Source of the DNA: an uncultured Eubacterium sp. | Lineage (GTDB): Bacteria; Bacillota; Clostridia; Lachnospirales; Lachnospiraceae | Reading direction: 5' to 3' | Assembly (NCBI GenBank): GCA_910584595.1 | Contig: CAJUBQ010000005.1 | Span: forward strand, 1 to 64,000 | DNA length: 64,000 nt | Shown here: positions 1 to 8,117 of the stretch, piece by piece | Layout of the letters: every line of letters starts with the position of its first letter | Position numbering within the stretch: position 1 is the first letter of the stretch | Notes under the pieces: model-generated | Seen by the model: the letters and a program-made list of their open reading frames with translations, nothing else | Databases searched by the model: none | What the model was told of the DNA's origin: nothing | Translations under genes and position numbers: made by a program

Positions 1-130
1 GGATGCAGAATGCTTAGGGCTTCTTGCATTCTGGAGCGGACACAGCAGACGGGGCGGATTTTCTCTCCCTGCGTCCGAGTAGCCAGAATGTAACACTTTT
101 TGTAAATTGATGTATTTCCGCTTAATATAT

Positions 131-1144
131 CTATTCATCTCCACCCATCCGCTTCATAGGTATGTCTGTTCCAATACCGGACGAAGGATGCAGTTTTTGG
201 TCGGAAGTAATAAAAATCGCCTCTGTATGTTCTAAAGATTCTATAAGTTCCATCCCTTTTTCAAGCCCAAGCGCAAAGCAGGTAGTGCTTAATCCGTCTC
301 CGTCTGCGGAGTTTGCGCATATCACAGAAACGCCTAGTAGTTCGTTTTGATAAGGATATCCATTGGATATATCCAGAATATGATGGTAGCGGACTCCATC
401 CTGTTCAAAATATCGTTCATAGACGCCTGACGTCACAACGCTTAGATCTTTGACAGATACGGTGGCCGTTGGTGCGCCGGATTTATCAAATGGTTTTTGG
501 ATACCGATGGTATAGGCGCTCCCATCTTCTTTTTCGCCGATGGTAAGCACATTTCCCCCCAGGTTAATCAGACCGCTTGTTATGCCTTGCGAGAGCAAAT
601 ATTGCTTGAGCTTATCAGCGATATAGCCTTTTGCGATACCGCCAAGATCAAGCGCCGCGTTTGGATCTGTCAACGTGACTTCTGTTCCGTTTATGATAAC
701 GTTTCTGTAATCAATCGTGCGGATAGCTTTCGCTACGGCAGCGGCATCCGGGAGTTTTGGCGTATCGGCGTGAAAATCCCATAATTCTGTCAGCTTTCCG
801 ACGGTAAGATCAAATTTGCCATTGCTGAGCCTGGAATAAGAAAGCCCTTTTTCAATTAACTCCACGGTTTCTTCTCCTACGCGGACAGGCTTGCCTGCAG
901 CACGATTGATTTTACTGATATCGCTGTCTTTGATTTTAGAGCTGAAAGCATGTTCATATAATTTTGCAAGTTCAAAACAATGCTCCAGTTCTTTTGTTTT
1001 TGATGAGTCATAGAGTGTGACAGAGATGACCGTATCAAAATAAAATCCGGACTGACTGATGGGCTGTTTTTTTCCGCAGGCGGAAAGAAACAGACAAAGC
1101 GTGAACAATGCAAAAAATCCGGAGATGATTTTTTTTAAGACCAT
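131..1144 (-). CDS. apbE: FAD:protein FMN transferase (ApbE family lipoprotein)
   Basis: ApbE proteins covalently attach FMN from FAD to a Thr/Ser of extracytoplasmic flavoproteins, using Mg2+. I place the start at the ATG at 1144 because AGAAAGGA lies just upstream of it; an upstream in-frame ATG at 1240 has no such site. From 1144 the protein opens with a lipoprotein signal (hydrophobic stretch ending LSAC-GKK), so it should be anchored outside the membrane. Family motifs are visible: DLGGIAKGYIAD, LINLGGN, a TSG-Y-ERYF block followed by HHILD, and ADGDGLSTTCFALG near the C-terminus. About 337 aa, normal for the family. It is divergent from the GGDEF/EAL gene. The NusG-II and Gx genes that commonly travel with apbE in Clostridia lie 4-6 kb away on the other strand. 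Confidence 0.93.
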   Translation of the reverse strand: MVLKKIISGFFALFTLCLFLSACGKKQPISQSGFYFDTVISVTLYDSSKTKELEHCFELAKLYEHAFSSKIKDSDISKINRAAGKPVRVGEETVELIEKGLSYSRLSNGKFDLTVGKLTELWDFHADTPKLPDAAAVAKAIRTIDYRNVIINGTEVTLTDPNAALDLGGIAKGYIADKLKQYLLSQGITSGLINLGGNVLTIGEKEDGSAYTIGIQKPFDKSGAPTATVSVKDLSVVTSGVYERYFEQDGVRYHHILDISNGYPYQNELLGVSVICANSADGDGLSTTCFALGLEKGMELIESLEHTEAIFITSDQKLHPSSGIGTDIPMKRMGGDE

Positions 1145-1223
1145 AGGTATATTCCTTTCTTGCCGATTTCTTTGCAGCATCTTTTTTTTCATTATAAAAA
1201 ATGAGCAGTGTATTGTCAAATAT

Positions 1224-1252
1224 TTGCTTTCTGCAAGCACTTATGTTAAAAT
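1224..1252 (+). promoter_or_regulatory. Probable sigma-A promoter for the GGDEF/EAL gene
   Basis: TTGCTT (1224-1229), a 17-bp spacer, then TAAAAT (1247-1252), lying about 70 bp upstream of the ATG at 1322. Read by eye; the -35 match is partial. Confidence 0.45.
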
Positions 1253-1321
1253 CTCCTTGTTATGGTTTATACAAAATCCATCGCATTGATTTCAAGATAA
1301 AAGCAGGAACAGGAGGTTTTT

Positions 1322-2992
1322 ATGAATCAAGTATTAACAGAACCGGATTCTCGGCTTTTTGACACGTTAGTAGAATGTTCGGACCGTGTTTTTTTCTATT
1401 ATGCAGATTTGAAAAGCAATGTTGCAAGGTGGTCGAAGTACGCGGTGGAATATTTCGGACTTCCAGGTGAGATTTTATCACCGTCCACCTTATGGGATGC
1501 AAAAGTACATCCGGATGATTTTGCGGATTACCAGAAGACGTTTATCCAAATGGCTGAGCATGTAACCCCTTATCATAACTGTGAGTACCGGGTGACAATC
1601 GCAAGCGGCGAGTATGTATGGGTACACTGCCGGGGGTATATGAATTATGACAAAGATGGCAATCCGGAATTTTTTGCCGGGTATGTTATGAATATGGGGA
1701 CGATTAATAAAGTAGATCAGGTGACCGGGCTATGGACAAGCTATGGATTTCGCAGCGATGTATCGAAAATGCTTGAACGGGGACTGCATGGAGCCGCCAT
1801 GCTGTTTGATATTAATAATTTTAAGCAGATTAATTCTAATTATGGATATGAATTCGGAGATAAGGCGCTAAGGACGATTGGCGCAGAATTAGTTAAAATA
1901 GAAGGCAATAAAGTACATGCTTACCGGATGGACGGCGCACAGTTCGCAGTCTGTATGGAAGGAACAGAGAAAGATTTGGCAGCATGTGAAAAAGTGCTTG
2001 TGCAAAAGCTGGAAAAGATGGTGATTGATGGTGTTTTGATTCATTTGGAGTATTATATCGGCGCAGTTGTCTTTCCAAAAGACGGCGAAGGGGTTGACCA
2101 GATACAGAGCAATTTGTTTTATTCACTATCTTACGCAAAGCAGTTAAAATCCAGGGATATGATATTTTTCAATAAAGATTTATATGAAAAGCGTAGCCGG
2201 CGGGTGCGGTTAAATGAAGCTTTGATGCGCAGCATTGATGAAGGCTTCCAAGGGTTTCGCATTGTGCTGCAGCCGGTGATTGATGCAAAGACCGGCAGGC
2301 TGCATTCTGCAGAAGTATTGCTGCGCTGGTGTAATGAGGAATTTCCAAAAGCCGGTCCGATGGACTTTGTTCCGATTTTAGAAGAGACGCATAAAATCAT
2401 ACCGGTAGGTAGGTGGATTATCGATCAGGCGCTTTCTTGTGTGGCAAAGTGGAACCGGATGCATGGTGCTTCGAAGCTGCCGCATATTAATATTAATTTT
2501 TCTTATATTCAGCTCATAGATCCTGCACTTAAAGATTATGTGATCGGAAAGCTGGACGAATACTATCTGCCGCATGATACGCTTGTTGCGGAGCTTACGG
2601 AAAGCTGCAGAATTGAATATAATGAAAGCCTGGGAGAGATTTTACAAAGTTATCATGATGCGGGTATTTTAATAGCATTGGATGATTTTGGAACGGGATA
2701 TGCTTCTTTGACTGTCTTAAAAGAAATTCCGGCAGATATTGTAAAGCTGGATTATACAATGATTCGAACCGTTGTGGATCGTCCGAAAGACCGTACCCTT
2801 GTAGAGTTTATTATTACGTACTGTGCAAAGATGCAGATCGACGTGTGTACGGAAGGCGTGGAGACGGAGCAGGCGCTTGGGATCGTAAAAGATGCCGGGG
2901 CGACGTTTATTCAGGGGTATTATTACGACCGGCCGTTAGAAACCGAGGATTTTTATGAAAAATATATTTGCGGCCAGGCAGCAGTTTCATAG
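1322..2992 (+). CDS. PAS-GGDEF-EAL protein, probable c-di-GMP phosphodiesterase
   Basis: 556 aa starting 8 nt after AGGAGG. No membrane segment is seen, so it is probably cytosolic. Residues ~1-130 look like a PAS/PAC sensor (EYRVTIASGEYVWVHCRG). Residues ~140-290 are a GGDEF domain whose signature is degenerate: RMDGAQF replaces RxGGDEF, so diguanylate cyclase activity is unlikely. Residues ~300-550 are an EAL domain in which the usual metal and catalytic positions look intact: E in AEVLLRW, N in HININF, E in AELTES, DDFGTGYASL, K in VKLD, EGVETE and QGYYYDRPLE. Inference: it hydrolyses c-di-GMP under control of the PAS domain, with the dead GGDEF possibly binding GTP. It is followed at short distance by the DUF896 gene. 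Confidence 0.88.
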   Translation: MNQVLTEPDSRLFDTLVECSDRVFFYYADLKSNVARWSKYAVEYFGLPGEILSPSTLWDAKVHPDDFADYQKTFIQMAEHVTPYHNCEYRVTIASGEYVWVHCRGYMNYDKDGNPEFFAGYVMNMGTINKVDQVTGLWTSYGFRSDVSKMLERGLHGAAMLFDINNFKQINSNYGYEFGDKALRTIGAELVKIEGNKVHAYRMDGAQFAVCMEGTEKDLAACEKVLVQKLEKMVIDGVLIHLEYYIGAVVFPKDGEGVDQIQSNLFYSLSYAKQLKSRDMIFFNKDLYEKRSRRVRLNEALMRSIDEGFQGFRIVLQPVIDAKTGRLHSAEVLLRWCNEEFPKAGPMDFVPILEETHKIIPVGRWIIDQALSCVAKWNRMHGASKLPHININFSYIQLIDPALKDYVIGKLDEYYLPHDTLVAELTESCRIEYNESLGEILQSYHDAGILIALDDFGTGYASLTVLKEIPADIVKLDYTMIRTVVDRPKDRTLVEFIITYCAKMQIDVCTEGVETEQALGIVKDAGATFIQGYYYDRPLETEDFYEKYICGQAAVS

Positions 2993-3052
2993 ATGAGGAA
3001 GCTGTCTGAAATTTTTGCATCTGTGAATGAATAAAAAACAGGAGGGAAGGAA

Positions 3053-3280
3053 ATGCCTGATTTAAATATTAGTCGAATTAATGAATTATACCATAAATCA
3101 AAGGCGGAAGGACTGACGGACGAAGAGAAAAAAGAGCAGCAGATGCTGCGTCAGCAGTATGTGGCAGCTATCCGCGGCAGTATCCAAAGCCAGTTGAACA
3201 ATATCGATATGGAGATGGAAGACGGAACCATTGTAAACCTTGGAGAAAGATATGAACAAAAAAAGAAGACGAGGGATTAG
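3053..3280 (+). CDS. DUF896 (YnzC-like) small protein
   Basis: 75 aa with GGAGGGAAGG before the ATG. It fits the DUF896/YnzC family: a short helical hairpin beginning INELYHKSK, followed by GLTDEEKKEQ and LRQQYVAAIRGS, ending in a polar tail. The function of the family is unknown; a B. subtilis relative is in the SOS regulon. It lies between the c-di-GMP gene and the cyclo-ligase gene, 15 nt before the latter, so it may share a transcript. Confidence 0.9.
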   Translation: MPDLNISRINELYHKSKAEGLTDEEKKEQQMLRQQYVAAIRGSIQSQLNNIDMEMEDGTIVNLGERYEQKKKTRD

Positions 3281-3295
3281 GTATCATCTGATATC

Positions 3296-4003
3296 ATGAA
3301 AAGCGATGGGAACGATAGGAATGAATGGAATGATAAGAACGATATGATAGAAAAACAAACGAATATTTTTACAGATCAAAAAAAAGAAAGAAATCAGATC
3401 CGCAGCGGCTATAAACATCAAAGAGAGGCAATGTCTGCTTCGCTGGTTCGTCAGCTGTCATCCAGGATTTGCGATCAAATTCTTGCATGGGAGCTGTATC
3501 AGCAGGCAGATATGATATTTTTTTATTATCCGCTTGGAAATGAAGTGTCATTGCTTTCTGTCATGGAACACGCGCTGCGAAGCGGAAAGCGGATTGCATT
3601 GCCAAAGACAGGCGCCGTTCGGATGGATTTTTACGAGGTTTTTGATTTGCATGCATTGCAGGAAGGCAGATTTCATGTGATGGAGCCGGAAAGCAATGAA
3701 AAGGCGCCGATCGATCAGCTGCCAGAGCTTTGTTTTGTGCCCGGAGTTGTTTTTGACCGGGCAGGCGGAAGATTTGGATATGGCAAAGGGTATTATGACC
3801 GTTATTTTGCGGACAGAGACAGTGTAAAACTGGCAGGATGCGCTTATGAATGCCAAATTGCTGAAAGGCTGCCGGTGCATGAATGGGATGTAAGGATGGA
3901 CTATCTGGTGAGTGAGAGAAGCATTGAAAGCTGTAAGGTAAAAAACCCGTTTTTTTTCGATAATTATATGGTAGAAAGGGAAAAAAGTCAAAAGAATGTA
4001 TAA
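3296..4003 (+). CDS. 5-formyltetrahydrofolate cyclo-ligase
   Basis: Converts 5-formyl-THF to 5,10-methenyl-THF using ATP. 235 aa, longer than the usual ~185-195 aa because of an extra polar N-terminus of ~30-40 residues. The catalytic core has the family blocks FFYYPLGNEVS, RIALPKT, FVPGVVFDRAGGRFGYGKGYYDRY and a final AYECQ. The N-terminus begins with a 9-nt repeat (separate entry). The ATG at 3296 has no good ribosome binding site, and an internal ATG at ~3344 would remove the repeat, so the start is uncertain. It overlaps miaB by 8 nt, which suggests coupled translation. Confidence 0.9.
   Translation: MKSDGNDRNEWNDKNDMIEKQTNIFTDQKKERNQIRSGYKHQREAMSASLVRQLSSRICDQILAWELYQQADMIFFYYPLGNEVSLLSVMEHALRSGKRIALPKTGAVRMDFYEVFDLHALQEGRFHVMEPESNEKAPIDQLPELCFVPGVVFDRAGGRFGYGKGYYDRYFADRDSVKLAGCAYECQIAERLPVHEWDVRMDYLVSERSIESCKVKNPFFFDNYMVEREKSQKNV
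3305..3349 (+). repeat. 9-nt tandem repeat at the cyclo-ligase N-terminus
   Basis: Five imperfect 9-nt units, GAT-xGG/AAG-AAC/AAT, encode DGN-DRN-EWN-DKN-DMI. The unit length keeps the reading frame. Similar in-frame arrays occur in other genes of this window. Confidence 0.6.
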
Positions 4004-5450
4004 TGAAATGGATTTGGATAAAATAGATATCAACGCGGAGCCGCCCACAGAAGAACCCGCCCGCCAATATTACTTTATGGCAAAATGCCGGGAATGGGTG
4101 CGGGAGTTTGAAAAGAAAAATGGCCGTCGCCCAACCGCGTGTACGCAGACCTTCGGCTGTCAGATGAATGCCAGAGATTCGGAAAAGCTTTCCGGGATTT
4201 TAAGTCTTTGCGGATTTGCGGAAACAACAGAAGAAGAGGCAGATTTTGTTATTTATAATACTTGTACGGTTCGAGAAAATGCAAATAGCAGAGTGTATGG
4301 AAGGCTTGGATATCTCCATAATCTGAAAAAGAAAAATCCAGACATGCGGATTGCGTTATGCGGCTGCATGATGCAGGAGCCTGCAGTAGTGGAAAAGCTA
4401 AAAAAGAGCTATCGTTTTGTCAATCTGGTGTTTGGGACACACAATATTTATAAATTTGCAGAACTGCTGGTACAGTCTTTTGAGACAGACCATATGGTTG
4501 TTGATGTGTGGGACAGGGCAGAGCAGATCGTAGAGGAGCTTCCGGTTGAACGTAAATATCCATTTAAATCAGGTGTGAATATTATGTTTGGATGCAATAA
4601 TTTCTGCAGCTATTGTATTGTGCCGTATGTACGGGGAAGAGAAAAAAGCCGTGAACCAAAAGATATTTTACGTGAGATCGAACGGCTTTCCAAAGATGGT
4701 GTTGTAGAAATTATGCTGCTTGGCCAAAACGTGAATTCTTACGGTAAGACGTTTGAGCCGCCGGTTACGTTTGCGCAGCTGTTGCAGGAGGTGGAAAAAA
4801 TTGACGGGATTGAGCGGATTCGGTTTATGACCTCACATCCGAAAGATTTATCAGAGGAATTGATTACGGTTATGGCGCATTCTAAAAAAATATGCCGTCA
4901 TCTGCATTTGCCTTTGCAGTCTGGAAGCACTCGTATTTTGCAGGCTATGAACCGCCACTACAGTAAAGAGATGTACTTGGAGCTTGTGGAAAAAGTACGT
5001 AACGCGATGCCGGATATTGCGATTACGACAGATATTATTGTTGGATTTCCGGGAGAAACGGAAGAAGATTTTCTGGAAACGATGGAAGTAGTGGAACGAG
5101 TCGGATTTGATTCTGCATTTACGTTTATTTATTCCAGGCGCAGAGGAACTCCTGCGGCAGATATGCAAGAGCAGGTACCGGAAGAGATTGTAAAAGACCG
5201 CTTTGACCGGCTGCTGAAAAAAGTACAGGAAATAGCGGCGCAAAAATCTGAAAAGCTGACGGGCAGCGTACAGAAAGTGCTTGTGGAAAGCATAAACGAC
5301 CATGATACATCGCTTGTAACCGGAAAAATGGATAATAATTCTACGGTACACCTGCCGGGAGACGCCCGTCTGATTGGCCGAATGGTAATGGTGCGGTTAG
5401 AAGAGTGCCGTGGATTTTATTATTATGGAAAACTGGCAGAATCACGGTAA
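3996..5450 (+). CDS. miaB: tRNA-2-methylthio-N6-dimethylallyladenosine synthase MiaB
   Basis: Radical-SAM methylthiotransferase that converts i6A37 to ms2i6A37 in tRNAs reading UNN codons. 484 aa, slightly longer than usual because of an N-terminal leader of ~45 residues. The N-terminal UPF0004 domain has its three cysteines (FGCQMN, NTCTVRENA, CGCMMQ). The radical-SAM [4Fe-4S] motif is CNNFCSYC, followed by VPYVRGREKSR, and a TRAM domain ends the protein (~residues 415-480). It overlaps the cyclo-ligase gene by 8 nt and is followed after 12 nt by the NusG-II gene. A paralogous methylthiotransferase, rimO, is also in the window. Confidence 0.96.
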   Translation: MYNEMDLDKIDINAEPPTEEPARQYYFMAKCREWVREFEKKNGRRPTACTQTFGCQMNARDSEKLSGILSLCGFAETTEEEADFVIYNTCTVRENANSRVYGRLGYLHNLKKKNPDMRIALCGCMMQEPAVVEKLKKSYRFVNLVFGTHNIYKFAELLVQSFETDHMVVDVWDRAEQIVEELPVERKYPFKSGVNIMFGCNNFCSYCIVPYVRGREKSREPKDILREIERLSKDGVVEIMLLGQNVNSYGKTFEPPVTFAQLLQEVEKIDGIERIRFMTSHPKDLSEELITVMAHSKKICRHLHLPLQSGSTRILQAMNRHYSKEMYLELVEKVRNAMPDIAITTDIIVGFPGETEEDFLETMEVVERVGFDSAFTFIYSRRRGTPAADMQEQVPEEIVKDRFDRLLKKVQEIAAQKSEKLTGSVQKVLVESINDHDTSLVTGKMDNNSTVHLPGDARLIGRMVMVRLEECRGFYYYGKLAESR

Positions 5451-5462
5451 AGGCAGAATCGC

Positions 5463-5492
5463 ATGAAAAAGAACAGCATGAAAAAGAACAGC
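5463..5492 (+). repeat. 15-nt perfect direct repeat at the NusG-II start
   Basis: Two identical copies of ATGAAAAAGAACAGC (5463-5477 and 5478-5492), followed by a decayed third copy starting ATAAAACGA. The array encodes MKKNS-MKKNS-IKR and duplicates the start codon. Confidence 0.85.
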
Positions 5493-5870
5493 ATAAAACG
5501 AATGACGAAAGCGGATCTCGTATTGATTGGTATTCTGCTGTTGACAGGACTTACATGCTTGCTTGCAGTTCGTTTGCTGGTACAAAAAGACGGAGCAAAG
5601 GTACGGATTTTGTCAGATGGACAATTGTATGGGACTTACCGTTTGACAAGCGATCAGGAGATTCCGATTCAAAAAGAAGGAGAAGTAGTAAACATTCTTA
5701 AAATTTCGGACCGGAAAGCGAAAATGATACAGGCAGATTGTCCGGATCAGCTTTGTGTCCATCAGAGAGCTATATGCAGGCAGGGAGAAACGATCGTTTG
5801 TCTGCCGAATAAAATTGTAGTGGAAATTGAGGGGGAACAGGATGCAGGCCTGGATTCCATATCACGATGA
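5463..5870 (+). CDS. NusG domain II-containing membrane-anchored protein
   Basis: 135 aa. After a short basic leader there is one membrane segment (LVLIGILLLTGLTCLLAV), then an extracytoplasmic NusG-II type domain with the pattern DGQLYGTYRL, ADCPDQLCVHQRAI and GETIVCLPNKIVVEI. Such proteins sit next to Gx (HepS-like) membrane proteins and ApbE in many Clostridia, suggesting a role in extracytoplasmic flavin or redox metabolism; the exact function is not known to me. The first codons are a 15-nt unit repeated twice, so ATG at 5463, 5478 or 5502 could each be the start. I keep 5463 because AAAGG lies ~9 nt upstream. Confidence 0.85.
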   Translation: MKKNSMKKNSIKRMTKADLVLIGILLLTGLTCLLAVRLLVQKDGAKVRILSDGQLYGTYRLTSDQEIPIQKEGEVVNILKISDRKAKMIQADCPDQLCVHQRAICRQGETIVCLPNKIVVEIEGEQDAGLDSISR

Positions 5871-5886
5871 GAGGAGCGTTGTCCAA

Positions 5887-6375
5887 ATGAAAAAAACAGC
5901 ATATATGGGTCTGTTTTTGTCGCTTGCGCTCATATGCAGCTATATCGAATCATTGATTCCGTTCTATTTTGGGATTCCCGGTGTGAAACTGGGGCTTACC
6001 AATATTGTAGTGATTTTGGCTCTGTATCAGATGGGGTGCAAATATGCACTGACAATATCGATGCTTCGGATTGTACTGGCGGGATTGCTGTTTGGAAATC
6101 TGTTTAGTATTTTGTACAGTCTCGCGGGCGGTTTGCTTAGCTTTTGTATGATGGCCCTGTTAAAACGGACGGGAAAGTTCCGTATCCTTTCGATTAGTGC
6201 AGCCGGCGGGATCGCTCATAATTTTGGACAGATTGTTATGGCTGCGGTTGTCGTGGAGAATCTGAATCTGTTTTATTATTTTCCGCTGCTGCTGCTTGCA
6301 GGCGTTTTGACAGGGATTTTGATCGGCATTGCGGCACAGGAGGTTTTGCTGCGTCTGCCAAAACCAGGATTTTGA
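5887..6375 (+). CDS. Gx transporter family / heptaprenyl diphosphate synthase component I-like membrane protein
   Basis: 162 aa from the ATG at 5887, preceded by AGAGGAG at ~10 nt. An in-frame ATG at 5827 lies inside the previous gene. Five or more hydrophobic segments are visible, with the family blocks GIPGVKLGLTNIVVILAL, LRIVLAGLLFGN, YSLAGGLLSF and GIAHNFGQI. The family is often annotated as component I of heptaprenyl diphosphate synthase, but its fold resembles ECF-type substrate-binding subunits. Its constant pairing with NusG-II and ApbE genes suggests a transport role in flavin or quinone redox. Membrane protein; product name uncertain. Confidence 0.85.
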   Translation: MKKTAYMGLFLSLALICSYIESLIPFYFGIPGVKLGLTNIVVILALYQMGCKYALTISMLRIVLAGLLFGNLFSILYSLAGGLLSFCMMALLKRTGKFRILSISAAGGIAHNFGQIVMAAVVVENLNLFYYFPLLLLAGVLTGILIGIAAQEVLLRLPKPGF

Positions 6376-6413
6376 AACAGTTCCTTAGGAACGGGTCGGA
6401 ATAAGGAGGGGCA

Positions 6414-7022
6414 ATGATAGCTTATATTAAGGGAAACTTAGCCGATATTATGCAGGATAGCATCGTAATTGACGTATCCGGTATCGGCTGGCAGGTGTTT
6501 GTGCCCGGGCAGGTGTTGGACCGTCTGCCTGCAATGGGGGAACCAGTCAAAATACATACCTGGCTTCAGGTGCGGGAAGATGCAATGACGTTGTTTGGCT
6601 TTTTGACGAAAGATGACCTGCGTATTTTTAAACTGTTAATTGGGGTCAACGGGATTGGGCCGAAAAATGCGCTTGCCATTTTGTCTGTGATGAATACGGA
6701 TGATCTGCGGTTTGCGATACTTGGCGATGACGCAAAAGCAATTGCAAAAACGCCTGGCGTCGGCACAAAGACCGCACAACGCCTGATTTTGGAATTAAAA
6801 GATAAAATCAGCCTGGAAGATGCGTTTGAGCAGAAGATGGCTCATTTACAGGAAGCACAGCCAGATGCGTCAGGCGTGAAAGCGGAGGCCGTGATGGCGC
6901 TGACTGCGCTTGGCTATTCTTCTTCGGAGGCGCTGAAAGCATTAAACGGCATAGCGGTTACCGAAGATATGGAAGTAGAAGCGCTGCTAAAACAGGCGTT
7001 GAAAAATATGGCGATGATATAG
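6414..7022 (+). CDS. ruvA: Holliday junction branch migration protein RuvA
   Basis: 202 aa, usual length, with AAGGAGGGG before the ATG. RuvA tetramers bind four-way junctions and load the RuvB motor. Domain I is the OB-fold (MIAYIKGNLADI). Domain II has two helix-hairpin-helix motifs (GVNGIGPKNALAILS and TPGVGTKTAQRLILELKDK). Domain III is the RuvB-contacting three-helix bundle (KAEAVMALTALGYSSSEALKAL). ruvB follows after 49 nt. There is no ruvC; recU at 40.9 kb would supply the resolvase, as is normal in Firmicutes. Confidence 0.97.
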   Translation: MIAYIKGNLADIMQDSIVIDVSGIGWQVFVPGQVLDRLPAMGEPVKIHTWLQVREDAMTLFGFLTKDDLRIFKLLIGVNGIGPKNALAILSVMNTDDLRFAILGDDAKAIAKTPGVGTKTAQRLILELKDKISLEDAFEQKMAHLQEAQPDASGVKAEAVMALTALGYSSSEALKALNGIAVTEDMEVEALLKQALKNMAMI

Positions 7023-7071
7023 ATGATAGAATATATATAGATACGTATTTTAGAAAGGACAGGTTCCGCAT

Positions 7072-8064
7072 ATGGAAAAACGGGTCATTTCCACCCAGAT
7101 TCAGGAAGAAGATCTTGTTGTGGAAAAAAGTCTCAGGCCACAAACGTTAGATGAATATATCGGTCAGGAAAAAGCGAAAAAAAATCTAAAAGTATATATT
7201 GAAGCGGCAAAGCAGCGCAAAGAGGCGCTGGATCATGTGCTGTTTTTTGGCCCGCCGGGACTTGGTAAGACGACATTATCAGGAATTATTGCAAATGAAA
7301 TGGGTACGCATATGAAGATTACTTCCGGCCCGGCGATTGGAAAACCGGGGGAAATGGCTGCAATCTTAAGCGGACTGCAAGAAGGAGATATTTTATTTGT
7401 AGACGAAATTCACCGGTTAAACCGTCAGGTGGAAGAGGTGCTGTATCCGGCGATGGAAGATTATGCGATTGATATTATGATTGGAAAGGGCGCAACGGCA
7501 CGCTCCATACGTCTGGATTTACCGCATTTTACGCTTGTAGGGGCAACGACGAGGGCCGGACTTTTGTCAGCACCATTGCGTGACCGGTTCGGCGTGATTC
7601 ATCACCTGGAATTTTATACGGTGGAAGAGCTGCAGACAATCATTCTGCATTCAGCGGTAAAGCTGCAGGTAGGGATAGATATGGAAGGAGCGTATGAACT
7701 GGCTCGGCGTTCGAGGGGGACTCCGCGTCTGGCAAACCGGTTGTTAAAACGCGTACGGGATTTTGCACAGGTTAAGTATCAGGGGGAAATTACAAAAGAA
7801 GTGGCGGCGTTTTCTCTGGACTTACTGGAAGTGGATAAAATGGGACTGGATCAAAATGACCGCAGCATTTTGCTTACAATTATTCAAAAGTTTTGCGGAG
7901 GCCCGGTCGGGCTCGATACGCTTGCAGCGGCCATTGGAGAAGATTCCGGCACGATAGAAGATGTTTACGAGCCGTTTTTAGTGCAGAACGGGCTCATCAA
8001 CCGGACGCCAAAAGGCCGTGTAGCCACAGATTTTGCTTACCAGCACTTTGGAATTACAAAATAA
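7072..8064 (+). CDS. ruvB: Holliday junction branch migration ATPase RuvB
   Basis: 330 aa AAA+ motor that drives branch migration with RuvA. Visible elements: [12 protein letters not shown] at the N-terminus, Walker [10 protein letters not shown], Walker [11 protein letters not shown], sensor 1 region LVGATTRAG, arginine finger region PLRDRFG, sensor 2 [14 protein letters not shown], and the C-terminal winged helix ([40 protein letters not shown]). AGAAAGGA precedes the ATG. Forms a ruvAB transcription unit with ruvA. Confidence 0.98.
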   Translation: MEKRVISTQIQEEDLVVEKSLRPQTLDEYIGQEKAKKNLKVYIEAAKQRKEALDHVLFFGPPGLGKTTLSGIIANEMGTHMKITSGPAIGKPGEMAAILSGLQEGDILFVDEIHRLNRQVEEVLYPAMEDYAIDIMIGKGATARSIRLDLPHFTLVGATTRAGLLSAPLRDRFGVIHHLEFYTVEELQTIILHSAVKLQVGIDMEGAYELARRSRGTPRLANRLLKRVRDFAQVKYQGEITKEVAAFSLDLLEVDKMGLDQNDRSILLTIIQKFCGGPVGLDTLAAAIGEDSGTIEDVYEPFLVQNGLINRTPKGRVATDFAYQHFGITK

Positions 8065-8067
8065 TGG

Positions 8068-8096
8068 TTGTTTTTCCGCAAAGAAGTCTGTATAAT
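8068..8096 (+). promoter_or_regulatory. Probable sigma-A promoter for the zapA-like gene
   Basis: TTGTTT (8068-8073), 17 bp, TATAAT (8091-8096), 21 bp upstream of the ATG at 8118. The -10 is a perfect match. It gives a very short 5' leader containing GGAGGATAAAG. Confidence 0.6.
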
Positions 8097-8117
8097 GGAT
8101 AGACGGAGGATAAAGCG

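Noticed and set aside
1..130. Open frame of ~30 codons entering from the left edge and ending at TAA 91-93
   Set aside because: Too short to judge, no recognisable protein, and cysteine/arginine-rich by chance-like composition. Nothing else is seen before apbE.
3548..4067. Two long minus-strand frames of ~166 codons
   Set aside because: Both lie opposite the cyclo-ligase and miaB genes, have no recognisable protein pattern, and are explained by those genes.
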